Assembly (NCBI RefSeq): GCF_014596975.1
Contig: NZ_JACVXD010000006.1
Location: forward strand, 137,742 to 201,741
Length of the DNA stretch: 64,000 bases
Direction of reading: 5' to 3'
Source: Aestuariibaculum marinum
Lineage (GTDB): Bacteria > Bacteroidota > Bacteroidia > Flavobacteriales > Flavobacteriaceae
A program made the translations under genes and the position numbers. This document shows positions 24,669 through 32,854 of the stretch, in pieces (the stretch's first letter is position 1; each line of letters opens with the position of its first letter). Below the pieces are notes generated by a model. That model was not told where the DNA came from. It ran no database searches and worked only from the letters and a program-made list of their open reading frames with translations.

Positions 24669-25244
24669 ATGAACAGATTATTGAAAGTTATTCAACTTCA
24701 TAAAAACGAGGCGACACTCATAAAGCGAGCGGTAAAAAATAACCGAGAGGCGCAACACACCTTGTTTGAAAGTCATGCACCTAAAATGTTAAGTGTTTGC
24801 CGATATTATATAAAAGATGTGTGTCAGGCTGAGGAAGTGATGATGAATGGATTTTTCAAAGTCTTTACAAATTTAAAAAGCTTTAGGAGCGACGGAAGTT
24901 TTGAAGGTTGGGTTAGACGAATCATGGTTAGAGAATCTATTAGTTATTTAAGGCAACAAAAAAATATTGAATTTCCGGTTGAAGAGGTGGACTTTAAAAA
25001 TGAGTTTACTAATAATATAGAAACCGAAATTGAGGTAGAAGAGATACAACAACTTATTGACGAATTGCCTGAAGGTTATAAAATAGTATTTGTAATGTAT
25101 GCGATTCAGGGGTATAGACATCAGGAGATTGCAACCATGTTAAACATTGCCGAGAGTACGTCTAAGTCGCAGTTATTTAAAGCTAGAAAGCTTTTACAGG
25201 AAAAAATTAAGAATAGAAACACAACAAGCTATGGCACGAACTGA
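24669..25244 (+). CDS. RNA polymerase sigma factor, ECF/sigma-70 family
   Basis: A 191-residue two-domain sigma factor. Region 2 covers residues about 25-95 (AQHTLFESHAPKMLSVCRYYIKD, EEVMMNGFFKVFTNLKSF, FEGWVRRIMVRESISYLR). After an acidic linker, region 4 (about 125-180) has LPEGYKIVFVMYAIQGYRHQEIATMLNIAESTSKSQLFKARKLL with the helix-turn-helix. It directs RNA polymerase to specific promoters, probably including its own. The stop lies 14 bases inside the following gene, which encodes a single-pass membrane protein likely to be its anti-sigma partner. Confidence 0.9.
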   Translation: MNRLLKVIQLHKNEATLIKRAVKNNREAQHTLFESHAPKMLSVCRYYIKDVCQAEEVMMNGFFKVFTNLKSFRSDGSFEGWVRRIMVRESISYLRQQKNIEFPVEEVDFKNEFTNNIETEIEVEEIQQLIDELPEGYKIVFVMYAIQGYRHQEIATMLNIAESTSKSQLFKARKLLQEKIKNRNTTSYGTN

Positions 25245-25968
25245 TTTTGAAAAGCATATAAAGGAAAAGCTTGAAGATAGAAAAATACATCCTTCAAGAG
25301 AGGCATGGAATACACTTGCAGAACGATTAGATGCCAATGAAAAAAAGTTAAATGATAAAGGGTATTGGTGGCTAGGCATTGCTGCCAGTTTTATAGGGAT
25401 CTTGTTTTTTGTCACCTTATTTATTAAAACTGAGGATGCAGAATCAGTAATTGTAGATAACCCGAAGGAAATTAAACAAAACGACCCGGTCGAAGTTATT
25501 GCTATTGAGAATGATACGTTGAAGATTGAAGAACATCACTCGAATAAAACACTTCAGGAGTCTGTACTTAAAAAGCAAAATGAAATTATAGCTAAACAAG
25601 AGGAGCCTGTAATTATAGCTAAAGAAGAATCGGTAACTCCGGAAGATCTGCAAAAAGCGAATCGTCAGCTTAAAAAGGAGTTGAGTTTTGAAGACCAGAA
25701 AGTAGAAGAAGTTATTGCTAAGGTTAACGATTTAATGACTCAGAATAAAGACGTTACCGAAGATGAAATTGAAGCTTTGCTTATTGAGGCGCAACGTAGT
25801 ATCAATAGGGAGAGAATTATCAATCAGTCTACTGGAATTGTTGATGCTGATTTGTTACTTCAGGATGTTGAAACCGACTTAGATCAATCGTTTAGAAGTA
25901 AGGTTTTTGAAGCTATTAAAACCAGTTTCGGAACCGTAAAAACAGCAGTAGCACAACGCAATCAATAA
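25231..25968 (+). CDS. Single-pass membrane protein, likely anti-sigma factor of the adjacent ECF sigma factor
   Basis: I place the start at the ATG at 25231 (MARTDFEKHIKEKLEDRKI), giving 245 residues; the frame is open further upstream but that part lies inside the sigma gene. An N-terminal cytoplasmic region of about 45 residues (PSREAWNTLAERLDANEKK) precedes one membrane segment (WWLGIAASFIGILFFVTLFI, about 48-67). The rest is charged, rich in Glu/Lys/Val, with predicted coiled coil, and would be periplasmic. This topology plus the 14-base overlap with the sigma gene suggests an anti-sigma factor, although I see no zinc-binding HxxxCxxC motif. The outer-membrane protein gene is 62 bases downstream. 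Confidence 0.7.
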   Translation: MARTDFEKHIKEKLEDRKIHPSREAWNTLAERLDANEKKLNDKGYWWLGIAASFIGILFFVTLFIKTEDAESVIVDNPKEIKQNDPVEVIAIENDTLKIEEHHSNKTLQESVLKKQNEIIAKQEEPVIIAKEESVTPEDLQKANRQLKKELSFEDQKVEEVIAKVNDLMTQNKDVTEDEIEALLIEAQRSINRERIINQSTGIVDADLLLQDVETDLDQSFRSKVFEAIKTSFGTVKTAVAQRNQ

Positions 25969-26030
25969 ATCATCATTCAAAATCAATTATACAAATCAAT
26001 GCCCGTTTAGGGATCAAAAAACGAACAGTT

Positions 26031-27113
26031 ATGCAAACCATTACTAAAATCTTAGTGCTTACAGCACTGTATTTAAGTGTGCAATTCATCAATGCACAAG
26101 ACACCATTCAAAATGTTAACAATAAAGAGAAAATAGAGCTTTTACTAAAAGAGAAGGAGATCATTCAAAGTCAGGAACGTGACATGCTTAAGCAAGAAGT
26201 AGAAGCAATAAATGTTAGGCTTGAAAAAGGTGAATTAACCAATTTGGAAGCTGATATACTAAAGAAAGAGGCTGCTAAAAAGCGTGCTTTAAATATTGAA
26301 AACCGTTTAGCTATCGTCGATAATAAAATAGAACTTCTTAAGCGTAATGAAGACGATTATGATATTGAGAAGGGAGATGAAAACATTATAATTCGAATTG
26401 GAACCGGCGATGAGACTAGCGAAAGTATTGTGTTTGTTGGCGATAAGAAAGATGACAAACCACGAAAATATGACAGACGTACAACAAGCGATTTTGTTTT
26501 AGCATTTGGTTTTAACAATGCTATAATAGAAGGCGAGAAGTTAGATGATTCACCTTATAAGTTTGGAGGGTCTCGTTTTTTCGAAATGGGCTGGGCCTGG
26601 AAAACCAGAGTGTTTAAAGAATCTAATTTTATGAGATTAAAGTACGGATGGTCGTTGCAAATTAACGGATTGAAAGCAGCAGATAATCAATATTTTGTTC
26701 AGGATGGCGATCAAACATTTTTAGAACCTTTTCCTTATGATCTTAAAAAAGCAAAATTATCGGTTTCTAATCTAGTGTTTCCTGTGCATTTTGAGTTTGG
26801 GCCATCTAAAAAAATAGAACGCGAAAATTACTTTAGGTACTCCACTAAAAATCAGTTTAAAATTGGTCTTGGTGGTTATGGCGGATTTAACGTAGGAACG
26901 CGACAAAAGCTTAAATACACAGTCGATGGAGAACGCTCTAAAGAAAAGCAAAAACGCAGTTTTAATACCAGTAACTTGGTTTACGGATTAAGTGGCTATT
27001 TGGCTATCGACGATGTGGCTTTGTATGTGAAATACGATTTATCTCCGTTGTTTAAAGATCAGGATATCAGACAAAATAATATTTCTGTCGGACTTCGGTT
27101 CGATGTCGATTAA
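26031..27113 (+). CDS. Outer-membrane beta-barrel protein with N-terminal coiled coil
   Basis: A 360-residue protein with signal peptide (MQTITKILVLTALYLSVQFINAQ). Residues about 25-105 form a charged heptad-like helix (KEKIELLLKEKEIIQSQERDMLKQEVEAINVRLEKGEL). About residues 150-360 are a PorT-like outer-membrane barrel with strands SDFVLAFGFNNAII, FFEMGWAWKTRVF, FMRLKYGWSLQING, LVFPVHFEFGP, FKIGLGGYGGFNVG and a C-terminus ending in aromatic/hydrophobic alternation NNISVGLRFDVD. Its position after sigma and putative anti-sigma genes suggests it is the regulon's first target or a sensor linking outer-membrane state to the sigma factor. Confidence 0.72.
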   Translation: MQTITKILVLTALYLSVQFINAQDTIQNVNNKEKIELLLKEKEIIQSQERDMLKQEVEAINVRLEKGELTNLEADILKKEAAKKRALNIENRLAIVDNKIELLKRNEDDYDIEKGDENIIIRIGTGDETSESIVFVGDKKDDKPRKYDRRTTSDFVLAFGFNNAIIEGEKLDDSPYKFGGSRFFEMGWAWKTRVFKESNFMRLKYGWSLQINGLKAADNQYFVQDGDQTFLEPFPYDLKKAKLSVSNLVFPVHFEFGPSKKIERENYFRYSTKNQFKIGLGGYGGFNVGTRQKLKYTVDGERSKEKQKRSFNTSNLVYGLSGYLAIDDVALYVKYDLSPLFKDQDIRQNNISVGLRFDVD

Positions 27114-27120
27114 TTAATAA

Positions 27121-27150
27121 AAAAGCGACACTTAACGTTGTCGCTTTTTT
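27121..27150. terminator. Bidirectional intrinsic terminator
   Basis: AAAAGCGACA (27121-27130) pairs with TGTCGCTTTT (27139-27148), with an eight-base loop and T/A runs on both sides. It separates the barrel protein gene from the convergent DUF4386 gene. Confidence 0.88.
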
Positions 27151-27770
27151 TATTGTATTGAATGTTTGAAGCCTTTAAATAAAAGCCAGACGGCAAGAGA
27201 CATTTCTCCAACAATACTCGGTATAGCAACCAACGTAAGGAAAACCGAACTGTATCTTTCATAATCAGCTAATAAAAAATGCGCGCAGGTATCAATCATA
27301 TACATTAAACCAGCTAATATGAGAAAGAGAGTAATGAACTTAGGTGTCTTAATGATGCGTCCTAAAAGGATGAGGTGAATACCAAAAAAGAATAGACCAA
27401 TTAACCAGATGGTATTAAATGTATTGATGTAATTTAGAACATCAGTATCATTTGTAGCTTTTAAAGTTAGCGGTAATGTAAAAATCGCCACGCCCATAAT
27501 TGCGGCATGCATCATTCTAAAATAGGTGCTTAAAGTTGATAAATAATGAGTTTTATATAGAAGGTAAAGTGCCCATGCTACAACAACATCAAACACGACA
27601 GTTATTAAAAAGGCTATTATTCCTAATCTAATCATCAAGTTGTTATTCGTGACAGTCTCTAATGGGGTTTTTAACAAGGCTTCGATAACGTAAAAATTTG
27701 CAAATATGGCAGCAAAGAAGATGATAAAATAGCTAAAGCCTGCGATTATAGATAATTTTCTATGGTTCAT
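27150..27770 (-). CDS. DUF4386 family membrane protein
   Basis: A 206-residue protein with about six hydrophobic segments (YFIIFFAAIFANFYVIEALL, LGIIAFLITVVFDVVVAWALYLL, HAAIMGVAIFTLPLTL, IWLIGLFFFGIHLILLGRII, LFLILAGLMYMIDTCAHFLL, IVGEMSLAVWLLFKGF). The combination of ALYLLYK, FFGIHLILLG and the final 'GE-x-x-LxxWLL.KG' matches what I know of the DUF4386 family. The function is unknown. It is a single gene, ended by the shared terminator, with dnaG starting 206 bases away on the other strand. Confidence 0.8.
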   Translation of the reverse strand: MNHRKLSIIAGFSYFIIFFAAIFANFYVIEALLKTPLETVTNNNLMIRLGIIAFLITVVFDVVVAWALYLLYKTHYLSTLSTYFRMMHAAIMGVAIFTLPLTLKATNDTDVLNYINTFNTIWLIGLFFFGIHLILLGRIIKTPKFITLFLILAGLMYMIDTCAHFLLADYERYSSVFLTLVAIPSIVGEMSLAVWLLFKGFKHSIQ

Positions 27771-27889
27771 ATCTTTTGGTGTTGTAATAAGTTTAATCGG
27801 TTGACGATCATAATATTGAATTGTTACATCTACAAGATAATATTGATTTGTCTCGGTAGAAAATTAATTTTGTTTGAATTTTTAGTATT

Positions 27890-27924
27890 TTGGAGTTCAA
27901 GTATGTTTTTCATGCTTATTTTTG
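27890..27924 (+). promoter_or_regulatory. Probable dnaG promoter
   Basis: TATTTTTG (27917-27924) matches the -7 consensus. The nearest upstream TTG (27890-27892) is 24 bases away, slightly long. The dnaG start is 52 bases downstream. Confidence 0.4.
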
Positions 27925-27976
27925 TAACACGAATAAAATTTAATATTTACTCTTTTTCAATTAAAAACCAAACCAT

Positions 27977-29944
27977 TTGATTTCTCCCGCTTCTATAGAT
28001 TTAGTTTTTGAAACCGCCCGTGTAGAGGAGGTTATCGGCGATTTTGTTCAGCTAAAAAAAGCAGGAAGTAACTTTAAAGGGTTAAGTCCGTTTAGCGACG
28101 AGCGTTCGCCAAGTTTTATGGTATCGCCGGTGAAACAAATCTGGAAAGATTTTTCAACAGGGAAGGGTGGGACAGTGGTGTCGTTTTTAATGGAACACGA
28201 ACACTTCACCTACCCGGAAGCGATAAAGTATTTGGCAAAAAAATACAATATTGAAATAGAGGAAACTGAACAAAGTAACGAGCAAAAGGAAAAGGCTAAT
28301 GAGCGCGAAAGTTTGTACTTGGTAAGTGAATTTGCCAGTTCGTATTTTCAAAACATACTTCATAAAACCGATCAGGGAAAGTCTATTGGATTAAGTTATT
28401 TCAAAGAACGTGGCTTTACCGAAGAAACGATTAAACGATTTGATTTAGGGTATTCGCTTGATGAGTGGCAGGCCTTTACAGACGAAGCTTTAAAAAAGGG
28501 ATATAATATAGATTATCTTGAAAAAACCGGATTAACCATTGTAAAAGACGAGAAGCGATTCGATCGTTTTAAAGGGCGTGTTATGTTCCCTATAAAAAGT
28601 ATGAGCGGTCGTGTGCTCGGGTTTGGTGGTCGTATTTTAATAAATGATAAAAAGGCAGCCAAGTACCTGAATTCACCTGAAAGTGATATTTACCATAAAA
28701 GTAATGTGCTTTATGGTATTTATGATGCCAAGCAGAGTATAGCCAAAGAAGATAATTGTTATTTGGTTGAAGGGTATACCGATGTGATTCAGTTTTACCA
28801 AACAGGTGTCACCAATGTAGTGTCTTCTTCGGGAACAGCGTTAACCTCAGAGCAAATACGATTAATAAACCGCCTAACAAAAAATATTACCGTACTTTTT
28901 GATGGGGATGCAGCAGGTATGCGCGCATCACTTCGCGGTATCGATTTAATTTTGGAACAAGGCATGAATGTTAAGGTGTGTTCTTTTCCTGAAGGCGAAG
29001 ATCCCGATAGTTTTGCCAGACAAAATACTTTGGAAGAGTTAACCGAATATTTAAGTCAAAGTTCGAAAGATTTTATTCAGTTTAAAGCCTCGATTCTTTT
29101 TGAGGAATCAAAAAACGATCCGATAAAAAAAGCTGAAACTGTAAGAGATATAGTGAATAGTATTTCAAAAATCCCCGATCAGATTAAAAAGGAAATTTAT
29201 ATTCAAGAGTGTGCGCGCATTATGGATATAAGTGAAGATGTGCTTTTTAGTACCTTAGCTCAAATTGCAAATAAAGATGCCGGTGATGATAAAAAGTCGG
29301 GTAGAGGCGATTACAAAGCTTTCGATGTTATTAAAAATCAGCAGCAACCGGCAGCAGTAAAAAAAGTAGATGTTCAGTATTTATTAGAGCGAAAAATTAT
29401 AGAAATTTTATTGCTTTACGGAAGTAAATCGGAAGAGTTTGAAGATTTGGTTTTAAAGGAAAATGATAAGGGCGAACTAGAACTGGAGCCTGTTATTCAT
29501 ACGGCTCGTGTATTTGAAAAAATTTATTTAGACTTACAGGATGATGAAATGCAGTTTGGTAATCCGCAGTTTAAAACCATTTACTATACACTTATTGAAG
29601 CTTTGAATCAGAATGAAAATTTTGAATTGAGAAGTTTTATCAATTCCGTAGACCCGGATATGGGTTATGAGATTTCTAACATTTTAATGGAGGATGAACG
29701 CTACTCACTAGATAACTGGCAACGCATGGATATTTTCCCAAAAGAAAAACAGCACAGCGTTGCGCAATTAGTTAGTGAAACTATACTTAACCTCCGTTGT
29801 TTTTTAATCGACCAAAAAGTCAAGGAATTTCAACAAGAAACATTATCAAATAAAGCTGATGTAAATAGAAATGTACTTGAAGAAGTTAAAGACTATTCTG
29901 GTTTAAAAATGTTATTGTCTAGAAAATTAAACCGTGTTTTATAA
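27977..29944 (+). CDS. dnaG: DNA primase lacking the zinc ligands
   Basis: A 655-residue DnaG. Toprim landmarks are intact: VEGYTDVIQFYQTGV, SSSGTALTSEQIRLINRL and LFDGDAAGMRASLRG. A helicase-interaction region occupies the C-terminus. The N-terminal CHC2 region aligns well (FKGLSPFSDERSPSFMVSPV..., WKDFSTGKGG), but the four expected ligands C-H-C-C are S37, S40, D58 and T61, so no zinc can bind. The start is TTG at 27977, giving MISPASIDLVFETARVEEV, the family N-terminus; the next ATG lies past the zinc-finger region. It makes primers on the lagging strand. Its last 6 bases overlap the convergent response-regulator gene. Confidence 0.95.
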   Translation: MISPASIDLVFETARVEEVIGDFVQLKKAGSNFKGLSPFSDERSPSFMVSPVKQIWKDFSTGKGGTVVSFLMEHEHFTYPEAIKYLAKKYNIEIEETEQSNEQKEKANERESLYLVSEFASSYFQNILHKTDQGKSIGLSYFKERGFTEETIKRFDLGYSLDEWQAFTDEALKKGYNIDYLEKTGLTIVKDEKRFDRFKGRVMFPIKSMSGRVLGFGGRILINDKKAAKYLNSPESDIYHKSNVLYGIYDAKQSIAKEDNCYLVEGYTDVIQFYQTGVTNVVSSSGTALTSEQIRLINRLTKNITVLFDGDAAGMRASLRGIDLILEQGMNVKVCSFPEGEDPDSFARQNTLEELTEYLSQSSKDFIQFKASILFEESKNDPIKKAETVRDIVNSISKIPDQIKKEIYIQECARIMDISEDVLFSTLAQIANKDAGDDKKSGRGDYKAFDVIKNQQQPAAVKKVDVQYLLERKIIEILLLYGSKSEEFEDLVLKENDKGELELEPVIHTARVFEKIYLDLQDDEMQFGNPQFKTIYYTLIEALNQNENFELRSFINSVDPDMGYEISNILMEDERYSLDNWQRMDIFPKEKQHSVAQLVSETILNLRCFLIDQKVKEFQQETLSNKADVNRNVLEEVKDYSGLKMLLSRKLNRVL

Positions 29945-30571
29945 CAACGATTCTTTAAGCTTGGCTTGATTTACTAGATCAACCAAATTAGTAACTTTCA
30001 ATTTACGCATTAAACGCGCTTTATAAGTACTAACGGTTTTTTCGTTAATATCAAGCTCCTTAGAAATTTCTTTATTCTTTTTACCGATGGTTAGAAGTTT
30101 TAAAACTTCGGCTTCTCTTGTAGAAAGTTTTTTATAGAAAGATCCAGATTTATTTGCTCGGCTTCCAAATGCTAACTGTTGTGTTAATTCGTTACTTAAA
30201 TAAATACCGCCTTCAGCTACTTTTAGGATGGCTTCGTTTATTGTAATAACGTTTACAGATTTGTGTAAATACCCGTTAGCGCCGGCTTTAATGGCGTTAA
30301 TGGCATATACTTCTTCTGGTTCACCACTAAAAATAATGGTTTTTACGTCTGGATAATCTTTTTTAAGATAACGTAAAATTGTTAAACCGTTTAATTTTGG
30401 AAGATCTGCTTCTGTTAAAAGGATGTCTACAGGATTATTTTTGATGAATTCCATCACGGCTTCGCCGTTGTCTACACTTCCTACAATTTTAATATTGGAA
30501 GATGCAGAAAATAGAACCTCAAGCCCTTTCCTGGTAATCGGGTGATTGTCTGCTATTAATACTTTTACCAT
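29939..30571 (-). CDS. NarL/LuxR-type response regulator with Glu at the phosphoacceptor position
   Basis: A 210-residue protein with a receiver domain (about 1-120) and a LuxR-type helix-turn-helix (about 145-205: LSTREAEVLKLLTIGKKNKEISKELDINEKTVSTYKARLMRKL). In the receiver the acidic pair is D8-N9 (ADNHPIT), Ser82 and Lys104 are in place, but the phosphoacceptor Asp is Glu54 in LLTEADLP, counting back from the conserved Pro. Asp-to-Glu often mimics phosphorylation. No histidine kinase gene lies nearby. It is likely a constitutively active or non-phosphorylated regulator. Its own promoter carries direct repeats. Confidence 0.88.
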   Translation of the reverse strand: MVKVLIADNHPITRKGLEVLFSASSNIKIVGSVDNGEAVMEFIKNNPVDILLTEADLPKLNGLTILRYLKKDYPDVKTIIFSGEPEEVYAINAIKAGANGYLHKSVNVITINEAILKVAEGGIYLSNELTQQLAFGSRANKSGSFYKKLSTREAEVLKLLTIGKKNKEISKELDINEKTVSTYKARLMRKLKVTNLVDLVNQAKLKESLL

Positions 30572-30583
30572 AATTTTAAAGCT

Positions 30584-30616
30584 TTATTATAATTAGTTAG
30601 AGAGGTTATTATAATT
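30584..30616. repeat. Two 11-base direct repeats, 22 bases apart, in the response-regulator leader
   Basis: TTATTATAATT occurs at 30584-30594 and again at 30606-30616, start to start 22 bases, about two helical turns. This spacing suits two regulator subunits on one DNA face, but in such AT-rich DNA chance is possible. Confidence 0.4.
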
Positions 30617-30634
30617 GAGAGAATAAGCTTATGA

Positions 30635-30665
30635 CAAAAGTAGGGAAATTTTATGTGATTTGCAA
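30635..30665 (-). promoter_or_regulatory. Promoter of the response-regulator gene
   Basis: On the minus strand TTG (30665-30663) is followed after 20 bases by TACTTTTG (30642-30635). It leaves a leader of about 60 bases before the start at 30571. That leader contains two copies of an 11-base direct repeat (see separate entry). Confidence 0.65.
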
Positions 30666-30668
30666 TAA

Positions 30669-31457
30669 TTAAAGCAAATTGTTTGGAATTTCGCAAACAG
30701 GTATAGGAATCATCTTATGCTTGTTAGCCGTGTTAAGGCGTTTATAGATTTTAAATACCTCTTGTTCTCGTCCTGAAAAGTCCTCGGCATTCTTGCCCTC
30801 GGCGTCCATTTCCATAGCCCATTCCAATTCTGGATAAGACGCTCCTATTTGGTCTTCGTCGGTACGGTCGTCGCCCCACAGACCATCGGTTGGAGCTGCA
30901 TCAATAATCTCTTGATTGACACCTAAAAATTTGGCAATTTCGTATACCTGAGTTTTATATAAATCTGCAATCGGACTTAAATCAACACCTCCATCTCCGT
31001 ATTTGGTGTAAAAACCAACACCAAAATCCTCAACCTTGTTTCCGGTTCCTGCTACTAATAATTTATCTAAAGCCGCAAAGTAGTATAACGATGTCATACG
31101 TAAACGCGCTCTGGTATTCGCAAGAGACATAAAGCGCTCCTCTTCGGTTTCTACAGGAGGTAATGAATTAATCAAGCTATCAAATACAGGTGTTAGGTTG
31201 ACTTGTGTCATTGTTACCTCTTTAAAATTAGCTTGTAACCATTCAATATGATTCAACGCGCGACTCACTTGATTTGGAGCTTGATGAATAGGCATTTCTA
31301 AACATAAAAGCGGTAAACCTGTTTTGGCACAAAGGGTAGAGGTCACAGCAGAATCAATTCCGCCAGAGACACCAATTACAAAACCTTTTACGCCTGCTTT
31401 AGTGGCGTAACTTTTTAGCCAATCAACTATGTAATCTACAACTTTTTCTGTTTGCAT
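30669..31457 (-). CDS. nadE: Ammonia-dependent NAD synthetase
   Basis: From the ATG at 31457 (MQTEKVVDYIVDWLKSYATKAG) the protein has 262 residues. An upstream in-frame ATG would add 14 residues unlike the family. The ATP-pyrophosphatase loop is GVSGGIDSAVTSTL near residue 32, followed by NTRARLRMTSLYYFAA, VAGTGNKVEDFGVGFYTKYGDGGVDLSPIADLYKTQVYE and AAPTDGLWGDDRTDEDQIGASY. There is no glutaminase domain, so it uses ammonia directly to convert deamido-NAD to NAD. It is divergent from gldB, whose gene begins 92 bases away. Confidence 0.94.
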   Translation of the reverse strand: MQTEKVVDYIVDWLKSYATKAGVKGFVIGVSGGIDSAVTSTLCAKTGLPLLCLEMPIHQAPNQVSRALNHIEWLQANFKEVTMTQVNLTPVFDSLINSLPPVETEEERFMSLANTRARLRMTSLYYFAALDKLLVAGTGNKVEDFGVGFYTKYGDGGVDLSPIADLYKTQVYEIAKFLGVNQEIIDAAPTDGLWGDDRTDEDQIGASYPELEWAMEMDAEGKNAEDFSGREQEVFKIYKRLNTANKHKMIPIPVCEIPNNLL

Positions 31458-31549
31458 ATTAAATGAATTTAATTCTAAGAATAGTACCTTTGTAAACAAA
31501 AATAAACGAATCGACCAATTAATAAAAATTTATAGCGTTTAAGTTTTAT

Positions 31550-32512
31550 ATGAAACAGGGATTATTGTTTTTAATTTTTTTAGTGAGTGTTTTTTCCTGT
31601 CAAAAGAAAAACAAATTAGAGAACGAAATAGCAAAGATTAATATTGATGCTAAAATAGAACGTTTCGATACTTTGTTTGCAGGAGTGAATGTTTCAAAAT
31701 TAAACGATTTAAAAAAGGCATACCCTTTTATGTTTAATGAAAAGTTTACCGATTCGTTTTGGTTAGCTAAAGTGTCCGACACTTTGCAGCAACAATTGTT
31801 TGCGGAAGTTGATAAAATCTTCAGTAATTTTTCTTCCACAGAATTAGAAATTGAATCACTTTTCAATCATTTAAAATATTATTTTGCGGAATTCCATGTG
31901 CCAAGAATCATTACAGTAACAAGTGATGTCGATTACAGAAATCGTGTTATTGTTACCGATACGATTGATATTGTGGCTTTAGATAATTACCTAGGCGCGG
32001 ATCATGAGTTTTATGAAAGTATTCCGGTGTATTTGCGTGAAGGCTTTAAAAAGGAAAATATTGTTATCGATTTAGCGGGCGAATACGCCAAGAAATATAT
32101 TCATCCTGTTAGCCATAGAACGTTTTTAGATGAGATGATTTACTTCGGAAAGCAACTGTATTTTAAAGATATTATGGTGCCTTTTAAAAGTGAAGCATCA
32201 CGAATTGGATACACGGAAGCAGAGCTAGAATGGGCACAAGTTAACGAAAGTGAAATTTGGCGCCATTTTGTGGAGCACGAAATGTTGTTTAGCACTGACT
32301 CCAAATTATCAGGAAGGTTTATAGCTGAAGCGCCGTTTTCTAAATTTTATTTAGAAGGTATCGATTCAGAATCACCTGGGCAACTGGGGCAATATATAGG
32401 ATGGCAGATTGTTAGAGCATACATGGAGCATAATGAGGTGTCTTTAAAGGATATGCTGACAACAAATGCCGATGAAATTTTTAATAATTCAAAGTTTAAA
32501 CCAAGAAAATAA
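31550..32512 (+). CDS. gldB: Gliding motility lipoprotein GldB
   Basis: A 320-residue lipoprotein; leader MKQGLLFLIFLVSVFSCQKK gives acylated Cys17. The body matches GldB: IERFDTLFAGVNVSKLNDLKKAYPFMF near 37-65, VDYRNRVIVTDTIDIVALDNYLGADHEFY, IHPVSHRTFLDEMIYFGKQLYF, and EIWRHFVEHEMLFSTDSKL. GldB is a cell-envelope component needed for gliding in Flavobacterium and for stability of type IX machinery; it also belongs to a conserved zinc-protease-like fold without clear activity. gldC begins at the base after its stop, confirming the gldBC pair. A -7-like TACCTTTG lies at 31485-31492. Confidence 0.93.
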   Translation: MKQGLLFLIFLVSVFSCQKKNKLENEIAKINIDAKIERFDTLFAGVNVSKLNDLKKAYPFMFNEKFTDSFWLAKVSDTLQQQLFAEVDKIFSNFSSTELEIESLFNHLKYYFAEFHVPRIITVTSDVDYRNRVIVTDTIDIVALDNYLGADHEFYESIPVYLREGFKKENIVIDLAGEYAKKYIHPVSHRTFLDEMIYFGKQLYFKDIMVPFKSEASRIGYTEAELEWAQVNESEIWRHFVEHEMLFSTDSKLSGRFIAEAPFSKFYLEGIDSESPGQLGQYIGWQIVRAYMEHNEVSLKDMLTTNADEIFNNSKFKPRK

Positions 32513-32851
32513 ATGTCTAAAAATCATACTTCAAAAATAGAGCTTCAAGTCGAACTTGATGAAAATAGAGTGCCTGAGAAATTACATTGGACAGCCCAAG
32601 ATGGGGGAATAACCAACGAAGAGGCTAAAGCGATGTTACTTTCGGTTTGGGATTCTAATGCACAAGAAACCTTACGCATCGACCTATGGACCAAAGATAT
32701 GCCTGTAGATGAAATGAAAGTGTTTTTTCATCAAACGTTAGTAGCAATGAGTGATACGTTTAATCGTGCGACTCAAGATGAAAAAATGACAGCTACGATG
32801 AAAGATTTCTGCGACTATTTTGCTGAAAAATTAGAAATTAAAAAGCAATAA
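32513..32851 (+). CDS. gldC: Gliding motility protein GldC
   Basis: A 112-residue cytosolic protein matching GldC, with HTSKIELQVELDENRVPEKLHWTAQDGGI at the start, EAKAMLLSVWDSNAQETLRIDLWTKDMPVDEMKVFFHQTL in the middle and FCDYFAEKLEI at the end. It has no signal peptide. GldC is encoded with GldB in gliding Bacteroidota and improves motility, but its biochemistry is unknown. It starts immediately after the gldB stop. Its stop lies 3 bases from the convergent deformylase gene's stop. Confidence 0.93.
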   Translation: MSKNHTSKIELQVELDENRVPEKLHWTAQDGGITNEEAKAMLLSVWDSNAQETLRIDLWTKDMPVDEMKVFFHQTLVAMSDTFNRATQDEKMTATMKDFCDYFAEKLEIKKQ

Positions 32852-32854
32852 GAT

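Noticed and set aside
25147..25230. Upstream extension of the membrane protein's frame
   Set aside because: It lies inside the sigma-factor coding region in another frame; the ATG at 25231 fits topology and coupling better.
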